NCBI GenBank assembly: GCA_018907035.1
Contig: JACCIC010000062.1
Coordinates: forward strand, 608,001 to 672,000
Length of the DNA stretch: 64,000 bases
Source: Sycobia sp. Sy_11
Lineage: Eukaryota; Arthropoda; Insecta; Hymenoptera; Epichrysomallidae
Direction of reading: 5' to 3'
The notes under the pieces are model-generated. The model was given only the letters and a program-made list of their open reading frames with translations, did not search any database and had not been told where the DNA came from. Both the position numbers and the translations under genes were made by a program. Below, piece after piece: positions 12,783 through 24,778 of this stretch; the stretch's first letter is position 1; each line of letters opens with the position of its first letter.

Positions 12783-13935
12783 GTAATTTTTTTGGCGGTT
12801 CCATTAACTTATAATATCGATTTGGTCGAACATTATTTGTATTAACTCATATAGAACACTTATGTTTCACGAAAAGTATGTAAACACGTCTGATCACAAC
12901 AAGTGTACAATGAAGACTCCGTTAAAATTATTAAAAATCTGAAATCAATTTCTAACGTCTTCTTTCAATTTCTTTCACAAGCTTAATCCATGACTTCTGA
13001 TGCCAAAGATTGTTTTTTGTTTACCGAAGCAGATTTGAATATTTTGATGTTATATAAACATAGTTATTAACATTATAGTAAGATAATGTTATATAACTAT
13101 AATATAGTAAAATTATCATAATATCTTAAATCTTTTTCACAGTAGTTATTTATTATTATTTAGTTTCTACAATTGGTGAACATAAAAAATAATTAATATA
13201 ATACAACAGTTTGCATGGAAATTATATTTAGTAATCTATATTTTTGACAATGAAAACTTTTCTTATCGAATAATATACAAGATATTCGGAACAAATATTC
13301 TGAGCGTTTAAGAAAATTAACAGCTCTATATTCAAGCAAACACATCAATAAACCGAGTGAGAACTGAAGGTATTGCTTATACCTTCTGTTAACTAATCAC
13401 TTAATTCACTGCTGAGTATTTCGCAGAAGAATATAATAAAATCATATTCCACGATTTGAAATTATATTTTTAGTTTCTTTTATTATTATCTTTTAATACA
13501 GTGATTGTCAATTAAAGTATCATTATTTTTCATTTTTATTAATATTAAAACACTAATCTTTGTTTAATAAAGATTTATATGTTTGTTTGATTACCTTAAG
13601 TTATAATTTTGTATATTAAAAAATATCTAAATATTTATCGTATGTTTATAATCTGTAAATTCTTTTGACATCGCTATAGGATGTCTCTTGAAAATTGAAA
13701 AACATATGTCCTGATTATGTCTCATAAAATTATTACAACATTTTACTTCAAAATTGCAGTATTCGTTTTTCGATCAGATAATAACATATAGATAATAAAA
13801 AGCTCCTATTCAATTTTCTAATACAGTTTTGACAATTCTTTAACCTTAGTATAATGGCAAACTAACCATTCGATGAGTTCGACAGGCAGGTGTACCAACA
13901 ACTAATTTAAGCGTTTCTTTCCTGCAATTTTTCAG
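12783..13935. other. AT-rich intronic DNA
   Basis: No supported gene. It ends in the polypyrimidine-rich acceptor caatttttcag of the next finger exon. Confidence 0.5.
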
Positions 13936-14234
13936 ACTACATCGATTTCGCATACTTGGACGTTTGGTGTGAGCCCCAAACGCCGGCATCGAACAAAACT
14001 GAACAAAAACGTACGTACGGCGGTGAGATTGAAGGCGGCAACAGCTGTTCACGGTGTGGAAAGAGTTACATACACACAAGGCATTTGAAGCGCCACATGA
14101 AATACGAATGCGATAATCCACGGCGGTTCTGCTGTTCCTACTGCCCACACCGTAGCAACCACAAGATCGATCTGCAAAGGCACATTGTCAGACGTCATGA
14201 GGGGAAAAGCATCAAGTTTTACGTTCTCAAATGA
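13936..14234 (+). CDS. lola: lola-type alternative 3' exon B, finger pair
   Basis: A strong acceptor, tgcaatttttcag, ends at 13935. The exon begins AC (the GAC codon if joined to G), giving YIDFAYLDVW... and a hydrophilic linker. Finger 1 is C-x2-C-x12-H-x4-C (CSRCGKSYIHT...), and finger 2 is C-x2-C-x12-H-x4-H (CSYCPHRSNHK...VRRH). A ten-residue tail precedes the TGA. All ligands are present. An ATTAAA lies about 10 bp past the stop. GC is much higher than the flanks, consistent with constraint. Role by family: the DNA-binding end of one isoform. Confidence 0.87.
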
Positions 14235-16757
14235 ATTGTTAGATATTAAAATTAAAAACGATTCTTTTTAAATCATTTGCGGTTGGAGCACATCATGTAC
14301 AAATGTATTAGTTAAATGTATCATCGATCATGATTAATGAAAATGTTAACTTTCTGTTTTTTTAATGTTTTTTCTTTTTTTTCAATTTTACAGATCGAAC
14401 TCAAACTTATTTTTACTATTTTTTGATTGCTTAACTAATATTTATTTTAATTAATTTTTTTACTATTTTTCACTCTGTAATTATTCCTAGTGCCTTCTTT
14501 GGCATCTTTGATATTAAGAAATCTGTTGCTGAAATGGGTATAATTATTACATGGATTGAAATTATAATTGCAGCATGCAGGAAGTCGATAGCACATAAAA
14601 TGAAATTATGAAAAATTAATATGTCTAGCAAAATTTCCAATTGGGCAGTAAATATACGTTTTTTTTACACTTTTCTCATAATTGAATTAATCGACTATAA
14701 ACAATTTTCGCAAGCAGTAACCGAATTATTTTTAGATCGATTTATAATGGAAGTTAGATATCCAAACATGCATGTATGATATATAACTGTATTGGCTGAA
14801 AGTATAATTAGAATGCACGTAACATGTCTGTACGTACGGAACATGTTTTGATGGAACATATAATGGAATTTCTATCATTTTTATTGTTTTAAAAATTAAT
14901 GCAGTTTAATACAATACTATATTATATTTATTAGAAATATTTACATAAATAATTATGATGTGGAATTACTGAATCTTCAGTATCTTGCATCTGTTTTATA
15001 TGTTCAATACTAATAGTAAATCGAAAAGAAAATTTTCTGTTCTAGAGAAATTAATCGAACTTGAAAGTGTATACGATTGTTTGAAATCATTGAAAAACAA
15101 ATATAAAATTAGAGTGGAAAATCAATCTAAGAAAAAAGTTTATGGAGTTTTTTGGACAAAGATATATTTTGAATATATGACCTACCCTTGTCACTATTAG
15201 AAACGATAAATTTTTTTCTTTAGTATAGTTCCACATAATTAGGTACTTAATTGTTACTAATCAAATGGAAACCTTTACAAATGATTTTTATACGGCATTA
15301 ATTGTTGAAATCGAAGCATATTATATAAAGGTACATTTATTTATTTGTAAATATATAAATTATTTTATATTGATTGTATAATAAGATATGAAATACTTTA
15401 GTAAAACCATTAGTTCGAGTACATATTACTCTACTCTCTTATTTTCTATTAAAAAAATCGTTTATTAATAAAACAATTATTCGTAATTGTACTTACATTC
15501 GCAACTTCTCATTTTTTAACAACGATATTGTTTTTTTAATATCCTTTATATAAATTTATTAATTTAATGGTACCAAAAATTTTTAGTACTTATTTGTACA
15601 CATATTTTTACTTGGCTTTATTATTATTAATTATAACATAACAATATCTGACTAAAATCATTTACTATGTGTGGAATTTTGTCATTGCTCAGCTTTTTTA
15701 ATACATCCGGAATAACTAAAATAATTTTTTAAAACATTTTAGCTTCACTATTATAAAAAATATCAAAAATTAATAAAAATAAAATTTTATTTTAATATAT
15801 ATAAAGATGCATAATTATGGTTCCTTTATTTAAAATTTATAGAAACAGGTTATTTCTGTTTCTATCAAATCAAATAAAAATTTATAGAAATGTTATTTAT
15901 TTAATTATATTTATTTTATTTCAGATCTTATCGAAATCTTTCGAATAAACACATTCAGAAGGAAAACAGAATAATATTACATAATCAGTACTTCATTTAA
16001 TGCAAAATATGCAACGTAAGTAATTTTAAGAGGCTGCAGTAAATTAGTTAATGCAATGTACATAGTAAATTATTGTTGCTGCATCTAATACAACTTGATT
16101 ACCGAGTATTAAATACGACTTTGATAAATAAAATTAATGTATCAACGATTCCATGTCCGTTTTTTAATTTGTTATTTTATTTATTTTTTTCTAATGTATC
16201 ATTAAATTTTTTATTATGAAAATGAAAAATAGTGATGAGGTGTATGACCAAAGAAAGATTAGAAAAATGAGATGATCTTGGATTGCGAAAAGTTGGTAGA
16301 ATCGTACAATTGTTGCACATTATATAGAAACATAAATAGGACGATATATCAAACAACAATAAAGAGAACTATTATTACTAATTTAAAACATATAAGAGTC
16401 TCTCTAGAAAACTATTTTAAGGTAAATGTATTATTCGAAACAATTCACAATTATAGAATAAAAACCTATCATTCTATCTCTAAAATTTTATGTGTATTTA
16501 AGATATAATACTTTTTTATGCTGACGCATTGGCTTCCTTTAAAAGCAATTAAATAATATACATCTCGTATTTTATATATAGATAAAGTAATTTTTATTGG
16601 CGATTCTTTAGAAAACGATGTCTACTGGATTTCACTTTTTTCAATAGAAAATAATTATTTACTCAAAATACTATATAATGCAGAAATAAATATTTTTTGG
16701 AAAACGAATTAATAATAATTTATTTGACGCACGATAAAGAAAAGGTGTAATTAGAAA
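14235..16757. other. AT-rich intronic DNA
   Basis: No supported gene. Small frames at 14985-15200 and 16272-16508 lack domains, and no supporting splice sites were found. Confidence 0.5.
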
Positions 16758-17134
16758 GGTAAAGGGAAGAACAACGTATCACTGAATAATACAATTTAAT
16801 GACAATTTACCCGTAATTATTACCACGACATCCACTAACTAGATTCCAAGCATGGCTAGATTAACTACGTTGCCAAATTAACTGTTTCTAGCGTAACGAA
16901 AATACTTATCGCTGTATTATGTAATTAGTATATTGCTGCAAATTGATCCTAATTTCATTAACTTATCCCTCTAATGAACACTCTGTCGAACGGACTTGAC
17001 AGTATTTAGAATCAAATTTTAATAAAATTTTGCTGGAACAATCCCTTGGGATGCGTTTTTCTTTCAAATACCACCTTGAATATCTCAAAGTAGGCACATA
17101 TAAATCTCTAATCTAATCCAAAATCCTTCTGTAG
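16758..17134 (+). repeat. Upstream flank shared with exon C2 (segmental duplication)
   Basis: About 380 bp before exon C1 resembles 19344-19665 before exon C2. Shared ordered blocks include gtaattattaccacgacat versus gtaattactgccatgacat, and aaattaactgtttctagc versus aaattaactggttatagc. It is probably the noncoding part of the duplication that made the two exons. Retained blocks may be splicing or transcriptional elements. Confidence 0.55.
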
Positions 17135-17556
17135 GTTTTAGTTCGCTGAACGCACTTCTGAAATACGAGCCTCAGTATTACCTGTCGTGTGTGACCGAGG
17201 CGGAAACGCTGGTTGATCATCTGTACTGCGACGAATGCGACTTCCGCTACCTGAATCAGCGCAGCTTCACTCGGCATATGGCTCAGAACCACAGAAATAT
17301 TTGTAGAATCTGTCTAGCGAGAAAGAAATCGGCGAGTCCAGGCTCGTTCCATTGTCCCCGTTGCGGCAACTACTACAAGTACAGGTATCACATGCGCACC
17401 CACTACCTACACGAGTGCGGCAAGCCACCGAGGTACCAATGCTCCTTTTGCGACGACATGGCCAAGCAGAAATCGAATTTGACAACTCACTTGCTTAGGA
17501 AGCATAGCAGCGAGGCGCTGGCGACTAGGTCCGGGTACATGCGGATAAATAAATGA
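17135..17556 (+). CDS. lola: lola-type alternative 3' exon C1, three fingers
   Basis: Acceptor choice: the site cttctgtag ending at 17134 gives the array's two-base phase (GT, then TTT AGT TCG). The nearby ttttag at 17141 would give the wrong phase. An acidic linker (KYEPQYYL...) precedes three fingers: an extra C2H2 (YCDECDFR...MAQNH), a C2HC (CPRCGNYYKYR...HEC) and a C2H2 (CSFCDDMAKQK...RKH). All ligands are present, and a basic tail ends at TGA 17556. Paralogue of the exon at 19.67 kb. It probably supplies the DNA-binding end of a Lola isoform. Confidence 0.87.
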
Positions 17557-18400
17557 TGAGGACAGGTTTTCACGCAAACGCGTACGCACTTGCATTTGTA
17601 TTATTGTTATGATTATTCTTCGAATATCTTAGCTACTAAGACAGCTGTTAGGCTTTAATCATTATATTTTTGTAAAGTTATCAAAATGATTTAATTTACT
17701 GAAATATTATCGTTTTCAGATATTCAGATTCTCTTCATTCGTAATTAATTCGCTTTAATTCCAGATATAGTTTATTATTGGAGTAAAAAATTGTCAAATT
17801 TTGATCATTAATTGTATTCCCTGCTTGTATTCATATACATTTTTAATGGCACAGATTTAAGCACTTTAAATTGGTCTAAATTCCAGAAACATGAAAAATG
17901 ATAAAACATTCAAATTATCACATTAAATTCAAAAATAAGTCGTTTATGTACTTTTAATATAGGCTATTGGAACCATTCATCTAATAAAATACATTAAAGG
18001 TATGAATTTGAGTGACGCAAAGGTTAAATTTCACATTTTTATTGAAAAAAAAATTTTTTTATGCTCGATCCTCGCCTTCACTCCTTCACTAACGATATAA
18101 TCTAATTAGTATGGGAATAGCATATATTTAAATTATAACTATAAGGTATGTTTTAATTTGAAACCGTATTAATCACATATTAAGTGCGCAGATATTTTCA
18201 ATTGTCTTCAATGTATTTTCATAAAATAAAAAATTAAATTTTAATAGATATTGGACGCATTGCTGTAACAATTATTTACAAATTTTTTCAGAAATAAATG
18301 AAAATTATCCTTATAAAAAACTCGTTTTGTGTGGTAAGTATCATTACAATGTTTAATTATGAATTTATGCGTAAAATTTTTTCTTCCGGTTCAAGGATAA
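17557..18400. other. 3' UTR and AT-rich DNA
   Basis: No further gene. AATAAA-like signals occur near 17984. Confidence 0.45.
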
Positions 18401-18409
18401 GCTTAATAT

Positions 18410-18607
18410 TTGCGTGGTACTTTTCTACTGCCTAGAAAATTTATACCATTAAATAATAATTATCATAGGGAAGAAAGCATCAGTTGCGATCGTTTTTTTA
18501 CACAAAATCATTACCAGACTGCACCGTCTGCAGCACTATCACAAGGCAACTTCGAAGTATCAAAAAATTTCTGGATACTTCTGTCTTTGGGAACTATTAT
18601 TGTTTGA
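18410..18607 (+). pseudogene. Possible relic of a lola-type exon
   Basis: A frame beginning RGTFLLPRKFIPL loosely resembles the linker of the A exons (KSFIVPGRFVPQ). A single cysteine sits where finger 1 would start, but no finger follows. It lies between the two C exons. This is weak and may be chance. Confidence 0.2.
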
Positions 18608-18629
18608 TTTATTGACGAAATTGTTCGAT

Positions 18630-18910
18630 GTATTTGTCTCATCGAGGGTCATGGCTCTGAAATCATTAACGTGAAATATTGTTTGGCTAAATTGCTCACC
18701 TGGTCTCCCGAGCCTTAACAAATTCCATTAGGTTCGGAGCGCAGAAACTGACATCGAATACCTCTATCGTTACGGACCTCCGGGAATTACTATTATCAAG
18801 CTCGTCTGAAATTGGCGAGCTCGACGCATCTCCCAAAGCTTGAAGAATTTCTCTACAGTATTATAACTTCTTGGCCATAGCCACGGCATAGTTCATCAGA
18901 TATTTTGACT
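18630..18910. other. GC-rich island, unidentified
   Basis: About 280 bp with markedly raised GC content, containing ctcccgagcc and gacctccgggaatt blocks, and no open frame that I recognise. It lies in the intron between exons C1 and C2. A regulatory element or a decayed insertion are both possible. Confidence 0.3.
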
Positions 18911-19343
18911 TTTCTTGGTAATATTTTATTTTATTCCTGCCCTGGCATTCTTTGGTATCATTGAAACTTTTTTAACCTCTCATAACTTTCTGTACTCATC
19001 CGCAATGATCTAGAGGTTTGAAAATTTTCAAGGTGTCAAGCAATTCCCGAGCAGCTAAAAAATCTCGATAAAATATATAAACATCTGAAAAACTAAGTAA
19101 CACTTTAAAAACTAAGCAATATCCAAAAGCATATTAATTGAAACTATAAAAAAATTATGGAAACTGAATTTATTATTCATATATATCTCACTCAAAGAGC
19201 TATCTACTCGGTAAAATAATTAAATTGATAAATATTTTCGAAAAATCAATTCAAAATAACTTATTAAATATAATAGTAATAAATCTAAAATTAATAATTA
19301 GTTGATTCTAAAAAACAAGTTAAAAAGTATACATAACAACCAG

Positions 19344-19665
19344 ACAAGTAAAGAAAAGGAGTATACACTAGTGTATATTAATTTAAGGAAAATTTAACTG
19401 TAATTACTGCCATGACATACGCTTGGTGGAATATCCATGCGGGAGGGATAGGTGGATTTAATTATCGTTAAATTAACTGGTTATAGCACAACAATTTGAT
19501 CAACTTTTGAATAACATAACCTATACATATACTCTGAATATTTTATCTAGTTTGTCGTTTGACCAATTCGTATTATGGTATTCTGTAACTATTGTTAATT
19601 TGGTTATAAACCAAATTATTAAGTAAGTGTATAAATGTCTAATCTGGTTCCAAATTCCTCTTTAG
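19344..19665 (+). repeat. Upstream flank shared with exon C1
   Basis: Matches 16758-17134 in ordered short blocks (see that entry). It runs into the acceptor cctctttag at 19665. Confidence 0.55.
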
Positions 19666-20090
19666 ATTACGACCCGTCCAATAATTCTTTGGAGTACGAA
19701 CCTCAGGATTACCTGGAGTTCGTGACTGATGTGGAGACGCCGGTTGATCACCTGTACTGCGACGACTGCAACTTCCGTTCCGGGAGCCGGCGTAGCCTCA
19801 GTCGGCATATGGCTCAGAGTCACGGCAATGATTGTAATCGCCCTTTGGCGAGGGAGAGATCGGTGAGTTCAGGACTGTACTACTGTCCGCGTTGTGGCAA
19901 CAGCTACAAACACCGGCACCATATGCGCACTCACTACCTGTATGAATGCGGCAAGCCACCGCGGTACAAATGCTCCTTTTGCGATTACATGGCCAAGCGA
20001 AACTCAAACCTGACGATGCACATGGACAGGAAGCACGGTGTAAAGCCTCTTTCCAACAGGTCCAGATACACGCGGGCGAAAAATAAATGA
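19666..20090 (+). CDS. lola: lola-type alternative 3' exon C2, three fingers
   Basis: The acceptor cctctttag ends at 19665, and the exon begins AT (a GAT codon with a donor G). Acidic linker (YDPSNNSLEYEPQDY...), then a C2H2 finger (YCDDCNFRSGSRR...MAQSH), a C2HC finger (CPRCGNSYKHRHH...YEC) and a C2H2 finger (CSFCDYMAKRNSN...DRKH). The basic tail ends at TGA 20090, with AATAAA at 20313-20318. Its closest relative in the window is exon C1. Finger-contact residues differ modestly between the two (for example KHRHHMRTHYLYEC here against KYRYHMRTHYLHEC), so target preference may overlap. Confidence 0.9.
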
Positions 20091-20675
20091 GAGCAGGTGT
20101 TGACTTAAACGCAAGTTCTTGCTATAGCTAATTGTTAACGTGTACCCAATTCGTTTTCTACAAGGTCATGTATAATCATAGGAGCAAAAATATTTCACGA
20201 GTTTGCGTTATATTATAAAAATAATTGAACTTTCTAAGATACAGAAGGTAATTACATTTACCCTAAGAAGAAATAAGTATCTTCAATATAAATTTGATTA
20301 ATGAGTTCTTAAAATAAAACATTGTTTCACAAATTATAATAAATTATATTATTAATTTGTATTATCCTTGATGTTATTCTCTTAATATCGTAGCTACTAA
20401 TGTAAGTATTAAAATAAATTCAATATATACATTTTTTTAAAAATTTGTAAAGTTTTCGAATGAATTCAATTTATTAAAATATTATTTTTTAACTCGAATA
20501 TGTTTTACTAACAAAGAGAATCGCTTAACTGCGAATGACAAATTAAAATTAATTATTCATTATTTCTGATACAGTCGATTTCGAAATGGTTCATCATGAT
20601 GCTTAAATTTTTCTTCATTATGTAAATTTTCTACTTTTATTGTAATATTAGGATTTCGCATGAAGGAAGATAAAA

Positions 20676-20681
<6 letters not shown>

Positions 20682-20727
<46 letters not shown>

Positions 20728-20733
20728 GAGAGA
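20682..20733. repeat. (GA)n microsatellite
   Basis: About 50 bp of GA dinucleotides with one tg interruption. Confidence 0.95.
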
Positions 20734-20929
20734 AAATTGTAAAACAGGACGTGATGCGGTGATGCCATTTTATTGTGAACCATCATAGCTTTTCGACATC
20801 TCCTTAATGTGGTTACATGAGATTAGATAGACATATTTACTTAAAAGAAGAATTTGTAAGTATTAGAATTTATTTCTTTAGAAATCTATTTCGATACAAA
20901 AATTAACGATGATAATGATGACTACGAGA

Positions 20930-21060
20930 AAGCTAACAACAACAACAACAATTATTATTATTATTGTTATTACTACTGTTATTGTTGTATTGTTATTGTT
21001 ATTGTATAATAATTGTTTGTTGTTGCTGTTTTTGTTGTTGTTGTTATTTTTCGCTTTATT
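20930..21060. repeat. Imperfect trinucleotide tract (AAC/ATT/GTT)
   Basis: Runs of aac, att, gtt and ttg over about 130 bp. The left half (aac repeats) and right half (gtt repeats) are complementary, so the tract could fold into a hairpin. It produces an Asn/Ile/Val-rich spurious frame on the - strand. Confidence 0.85.
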
Positions 21061-21352
21061 GTAGTCATCATTATCGTCGTTATCACTATTATGAGTAATA
21101 ATTTTTATCATTACTAGTTTTGTAATGATAAAAATAACGATTGCATTAAACTAATTTGCATTATTTTTCAGGGACTTCTTATTATATTATAGAACAACAT
21201 AGAGTTATAAAAAAAGAATCGACAAGTAAAACATACGAGACAAACATTATGAGATGTCATGCAAAGCGGGCGAAATTTTTGCGAAGAATATAATTAACAT
21301 TTATATGGAATTTTATAATAATACAAAGAGTATATACAAAGAGTATATACAA

Positions 21353-21356
<4 letters not shown>

Positions 21357-21402
<46 letters not shown>
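21357..21402. repeat. (AT)n microsatellite
   Basis: Pure TA dinucleotide run of about 45 bp. Confidence 0.95.
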
Positions 21403-21406
<4 letters not shown>

Positions 21407-22350
21407 AGTATTTACAAATATATACAAAGAGCACTTTTGAATATTAGCTGAAAACTAAAATTCTTCACTGTCCAATAGTCTTTTTTTTAATGCTTTGTAT
21501 AATAAAAGATATACACATTTGTATATAACAGTAATGATAACTTTATAGCTGAAATATTTATTTGTGACGAGAAGATTTTTGGTATTGTACAATACGAAAT
21601 GTACTGAAATGTACCAAAATGTACATTACGTGTTATTGTGCTGTTGTCCAGTCCGATAGTCGAATATATAATTTATCATATACGTTCAATGGTTAGGGAG
21701 GAGCGTGCGTCTGTTTACATAGACTGTGACAGTCGAATTTTTCCAAAAATTAGAATAGGTAAGTATAGGAAATAAATCTTTGTTAGTCGCTTATTTGCTA
21801 AAATTGTCAACATAATGAAAATAGTTGATATCGTTTAAAATAAACACAAATTTTCATAACACAATGAACGAATGTCATTAGAAAAATAGCTTCGATTTCC
21901 GAAATTTAAGTGCCATGAAAACATATATTTAAAGAATCAGTTTATTGAAAGTCATTCATTGATATAGAATAAATAATAAAATATGTGCCTAACATTGAGC
22001 ATAAAATGAAATGTTATTCATTAAAAAATATTGAAACGTATTTATTAGTTTTAAAATTATATATTGTATTATAAGATTTTGATTACAGTTAATAAGAGTA
22101 GTTCAAAACTAGTGGAAAGTAATTCTAGGGAATTTTATGGTTCCTTAATTATTACTGAATTAAGTTTTTTTCTATTATACTACAAAATTATGTAAATATT
22201 AAAAGCATATGTTGCAACGTTGTCGTTATAATTCGTAAGAGACTCACAGATGTGCTTACTGTATACTGATAGAAATAATTATTAGTACTCATGAATTAAA
22301 AAAACTATAATACTTTATATTCCAGTGAAAGTAAAAAAAAATAGTCATAT

Positions 22351-22358
<8 letters not shown>

Positions 22359-22419
<61 letters not shown>
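22359..22419. repeat. (AT)n microsatellite upstream of the HTH exon
   Basis: About 60 bp of TA dinucleotides ending 58 bp before the ATG at 22478. Useful to know if a promoter is sought here. Confidence 0.95.
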
Positions 22420-22423
<4 letters not shown>

Positions 22424-22477
22424 ATTATCTAAGTTTGATGAAAACTAAATTTACAAAAGAACAGAATTTTTCATATT

Positions 22478-22730
22478 ATGGAGGATTTGGAAAGTCTCGA
22501 GTGTCAAGCAATTTTTCGTTACAATTTTGCACGTGGATTATCGGTTGATGAATGTTTTTCGGAGATGAAGTCTACCTTAGGAGATAACTGCCCAGCATCA
22601 GAAGTCATAGTCCAATGGTACTCCCGTGTAATCCAAGAGTTTTCGCCTGAACCTACTCTTGTTTCTCAAAACATCACTAGTGATGCAATCATCGACCGTC
22701 AAGGAACAAATACGATGTTCATAAATGGAG
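22478..22730 (+). CDS. Module D exon 1: initiating exon with mariner-like HTH segment
   Basis: ATG exon (MEDLESLECQAIFRYN...) ending at a good donor GGAG/GTAAGA. It has 253 bases, so it ends after one base of a codon, the phase every downstream exon accepts. An in-frame TGA at 22439 and a wrong-phase acag at 22464 argue that this is a real start exon and not an internal one. Residues about 9-55 resemble the helix-turn-helix at the N-terminus of mariner/Mos1-type transposases (the HTH_48 family pattern: aliphatic FRYNFARGLS, then DECFSEMKSTLG, then VIVQWYSRV). The rest of a transposase does not follow; instead the exon splices toward lola-like fingers. It could be a domesticated HTH, a nested gene or a trans-splicing donor. 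Expression is unverified. Confidence 0.55.
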
Positions 22731-23095
22731 GTAAGAAGAGACTACAAGCTTATTAACTCGGGCTATATTATTCACTTACAGATAATATTGATGTAGACTA
22801 GGTATAAATAGTCTGAATAGTTTTGTAAACAATTAATTTATAAATTATTTTATAAATGATTTTATTAAACTCTTCTAACAAGAATCATAAAGGCAATAAA
22901 TGCAGCCTTATACGTCCTTTTAATATGAAATACGTATTGATAATCGAATAAGTGATCTCATTTTTTATTTAATTCACGTTATTTGACTATATATTTATTA
23001 TTAATAACACTAAAATTTCTAATAATGTTTATTTCTAACAATGTCTATTTACATAATGAATAATATAATTACTAGTCTAGTATGATTATTTTTAG

Positions 23096-23218
23096 ATTTT
23101 GATCTGAACGTCTTTAAAGAAGGTGACAAAAATTATGATATATTGGAAAATACTACAGAAAAAAATACGTTATTTGGATTATATGGAAAATATGATGAAA
23201 ATTTTAATATAACTTATG
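23096..23218 (+). CDS. lola: Module D exon 2: phase-symmetric linker
   Basis: Acceptor atttttag, donor TATG/GTAATT, 123 bases (2 + 120 + 1), with no stop in frame. Encodes an acidic, low-structure segment (FDLNVFKEGDKNYD...). The same phase at both ends means it can be skipped without a frameshift. Confidence 0.65.
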
Positions 23219-23241
23219 GTAATTACAGATCTTAAATACTC

Positions 23242-23376
<135 letters not shown>

Positions 23377-23507
23377 TGCTTACTTTACTTAATACAATAA
23401 ATGATTGACACGTACATGTGAACATTTAATTATCTATTAAGAGTATCTCAATTAAGTGTATAGTAATTACTGTTTTTAATATTATTACGTATTAATTATA
23501 CTTGCAG

Positions 23508-23609
23508 GTGACAACCAGTGGTATGTAAATGAAAGCTTTGCAATTGTAAAGGATCAAGCATCTGTTAAAAATGTGATAAAACGTGAACAAATTGATGAGA
23601 ATTTTTATA
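23508..23609 (+). CDS. lola: Module D exon 3: phase-symmetric linker
   Basis: Acceptor cttgcag, donor TATA/GTAAGT, 102 bases (2 + 99 + 1). Encodes GDNQWYVNESFAIV... Reads on from exon 2 in frame. Confidence 0.65.
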
Positions 23610-23684
23610 GTAAGTGCACATTTTTTTGTAATAAGTAAATTAACATTGCGTTTGTTTACTTTTCATAAAACTATTTTTTTATAG

Positions 23685-24032
23685 ATATTAATATGCAAAG
23701 CGCATATACCAGTTATATAAAAAAAGAAGATGAAATCAATATATATCATGAGGAAATAAGTAGAGAAAATAAAAATTCTGAATTAAATAAACATTCTAGA
23801 AATTATCATATTTTAAATAAAATTAGTGATTTTAATGATGACAATACAAAGCATGTGATTTGCAACAAAACAGACGAATGTATAAAACAAATGAGTAAAG
23901 ATTTAGATATGAATAAAGAATTCAAGAATAATTCAATGGTCACGTTAAAACAAGAAAATATTATTAATAAAATAATTACATGTGAAAGAGTACCACAGTC
24001 ATCTTTTTTTTTTGACAAAAGCAAGGAAACAT
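23685..24032 (+). CDS. lola: Module D exon 4: long acidic/polar linker
   Basis: Acceptor ttttttatag, open for 115 codons. Ending it at ACAT/GTAATG (24032) gives the phase needed by the next exon and a 72-base intron. Running on instead meets TAA at 24089, so this inferred donor is the weakest link in the module. The composition is Lys/Asn/Glu-rich, with an IKKEDEINIY segment and no recognised domain. Confidence 0.55.
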
Positions 24033-24104
24033 GTAATGTAGAAATTCTAAACAATTACATACTTTCTAGTTCAACTAATAAGTTAATTTAAGTAACATTT
24101 TCAG

Positions 24105-24349
24105 CATTAGATGATAAATTATCCCTTAGGAATTATTTATGTGAACATTGTGGCCAGCTGTATAAATGGAAGCATAATTTGAGCCGTCATAAGAAATTTG
24201 GATGTGTAACACTGAATGCGCTTAAAAAAGATACAGTGAAATGTGAATATAATTGTGATGAATGTAAACGCTACTTCAGATCAGAGCGTTTAATGAACCA
24301 ACATATATTACATGTGCATAAGAAGTTAATAGATTCACACAAATGTAAA
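24105..24349 (+). CDS. lola: Module D exon 5: finger pair plus start of third finger
   Basis: The acceptor acattttcag ends at 24104. Encodes a C2HC finger (CEHCGQLYKWKHNLSRHKKFGC), then a C2H2 finger (CDECKRYFRSERLMNQHILHVH), then HKCK, the first cysteine of a third finger, ending at donor GTAAGC in phase 0. An intron placed inside a finger is unusual for this array and shows that two exons are needed for the full domain. Confidence 0.75.
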
Positions 24350-24547
24350 GTAAGCATTATTTTACTCTCATTATTCATCTGTCTTCAATTTTAAAAAACA
24401 TAACCAAGAAATGCTTTGCAAACTGCAATTATCACGAATTATTTATTAAGAATATAAGAGTAAATAAATACAAGAGTTAAATTCAATTTATTTAATACAT
24501 TAATATAATAAATTATTATTGTTATTAATTCAACGTCAATATCATAG

Positions 24548-24778
24548 TTTTGCCGTATCTCGTTTCCAACGCTAGAGCATCTACAAGAACACTCAAGGAA
24601 TTTCTGCAAAAATAACACGAATTTTGAATGTGCCTATTGTGATTATAGAACTTGGACGAAGTCTAACCTATCTAAACATATCAATAGAATGCATAAAAAT
24701 TTAGAGAAACAAACGAATAATAGATATAATAGTAAACGTAGACCATTCCATTGCGATAAAAAACCACGTCTAGAATAA
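24548..24778 (+). CDS. lola: Module D exon 6: rest of third finger and fourth finger
   Basis: Acceptor atcatag, phase 0. Reading FCRISFPTLEHL... it completes finger 3 (C-x2-C-x12-H-x4-C across the junction with exon 5). A C2H2 finger follows (CAYCDYRTWTKSN...NRMH) and a basic tail, to TAA at 24776-24778. Joined, module D exons 1-6 encode about 433 residues. Confidence 0.75.
   Translation, partial: FCRISFPTLEHLQEHSRNFCKNNTNFECAYCDYRTWTKSNLSKHINRMHKNLEKQTNNRYNSKRRPFHCDKKPRLE

Noticed and set aside
14985..15200. 71-codon + frame rich in Lys
   Set aside because: No domain and no phase-correct splice sites; likely chance.
20878..21111. Asn/Ile/Val-rich reverse-strand frame
   Set aside because: Translation of a trinucleotide repeat tract.
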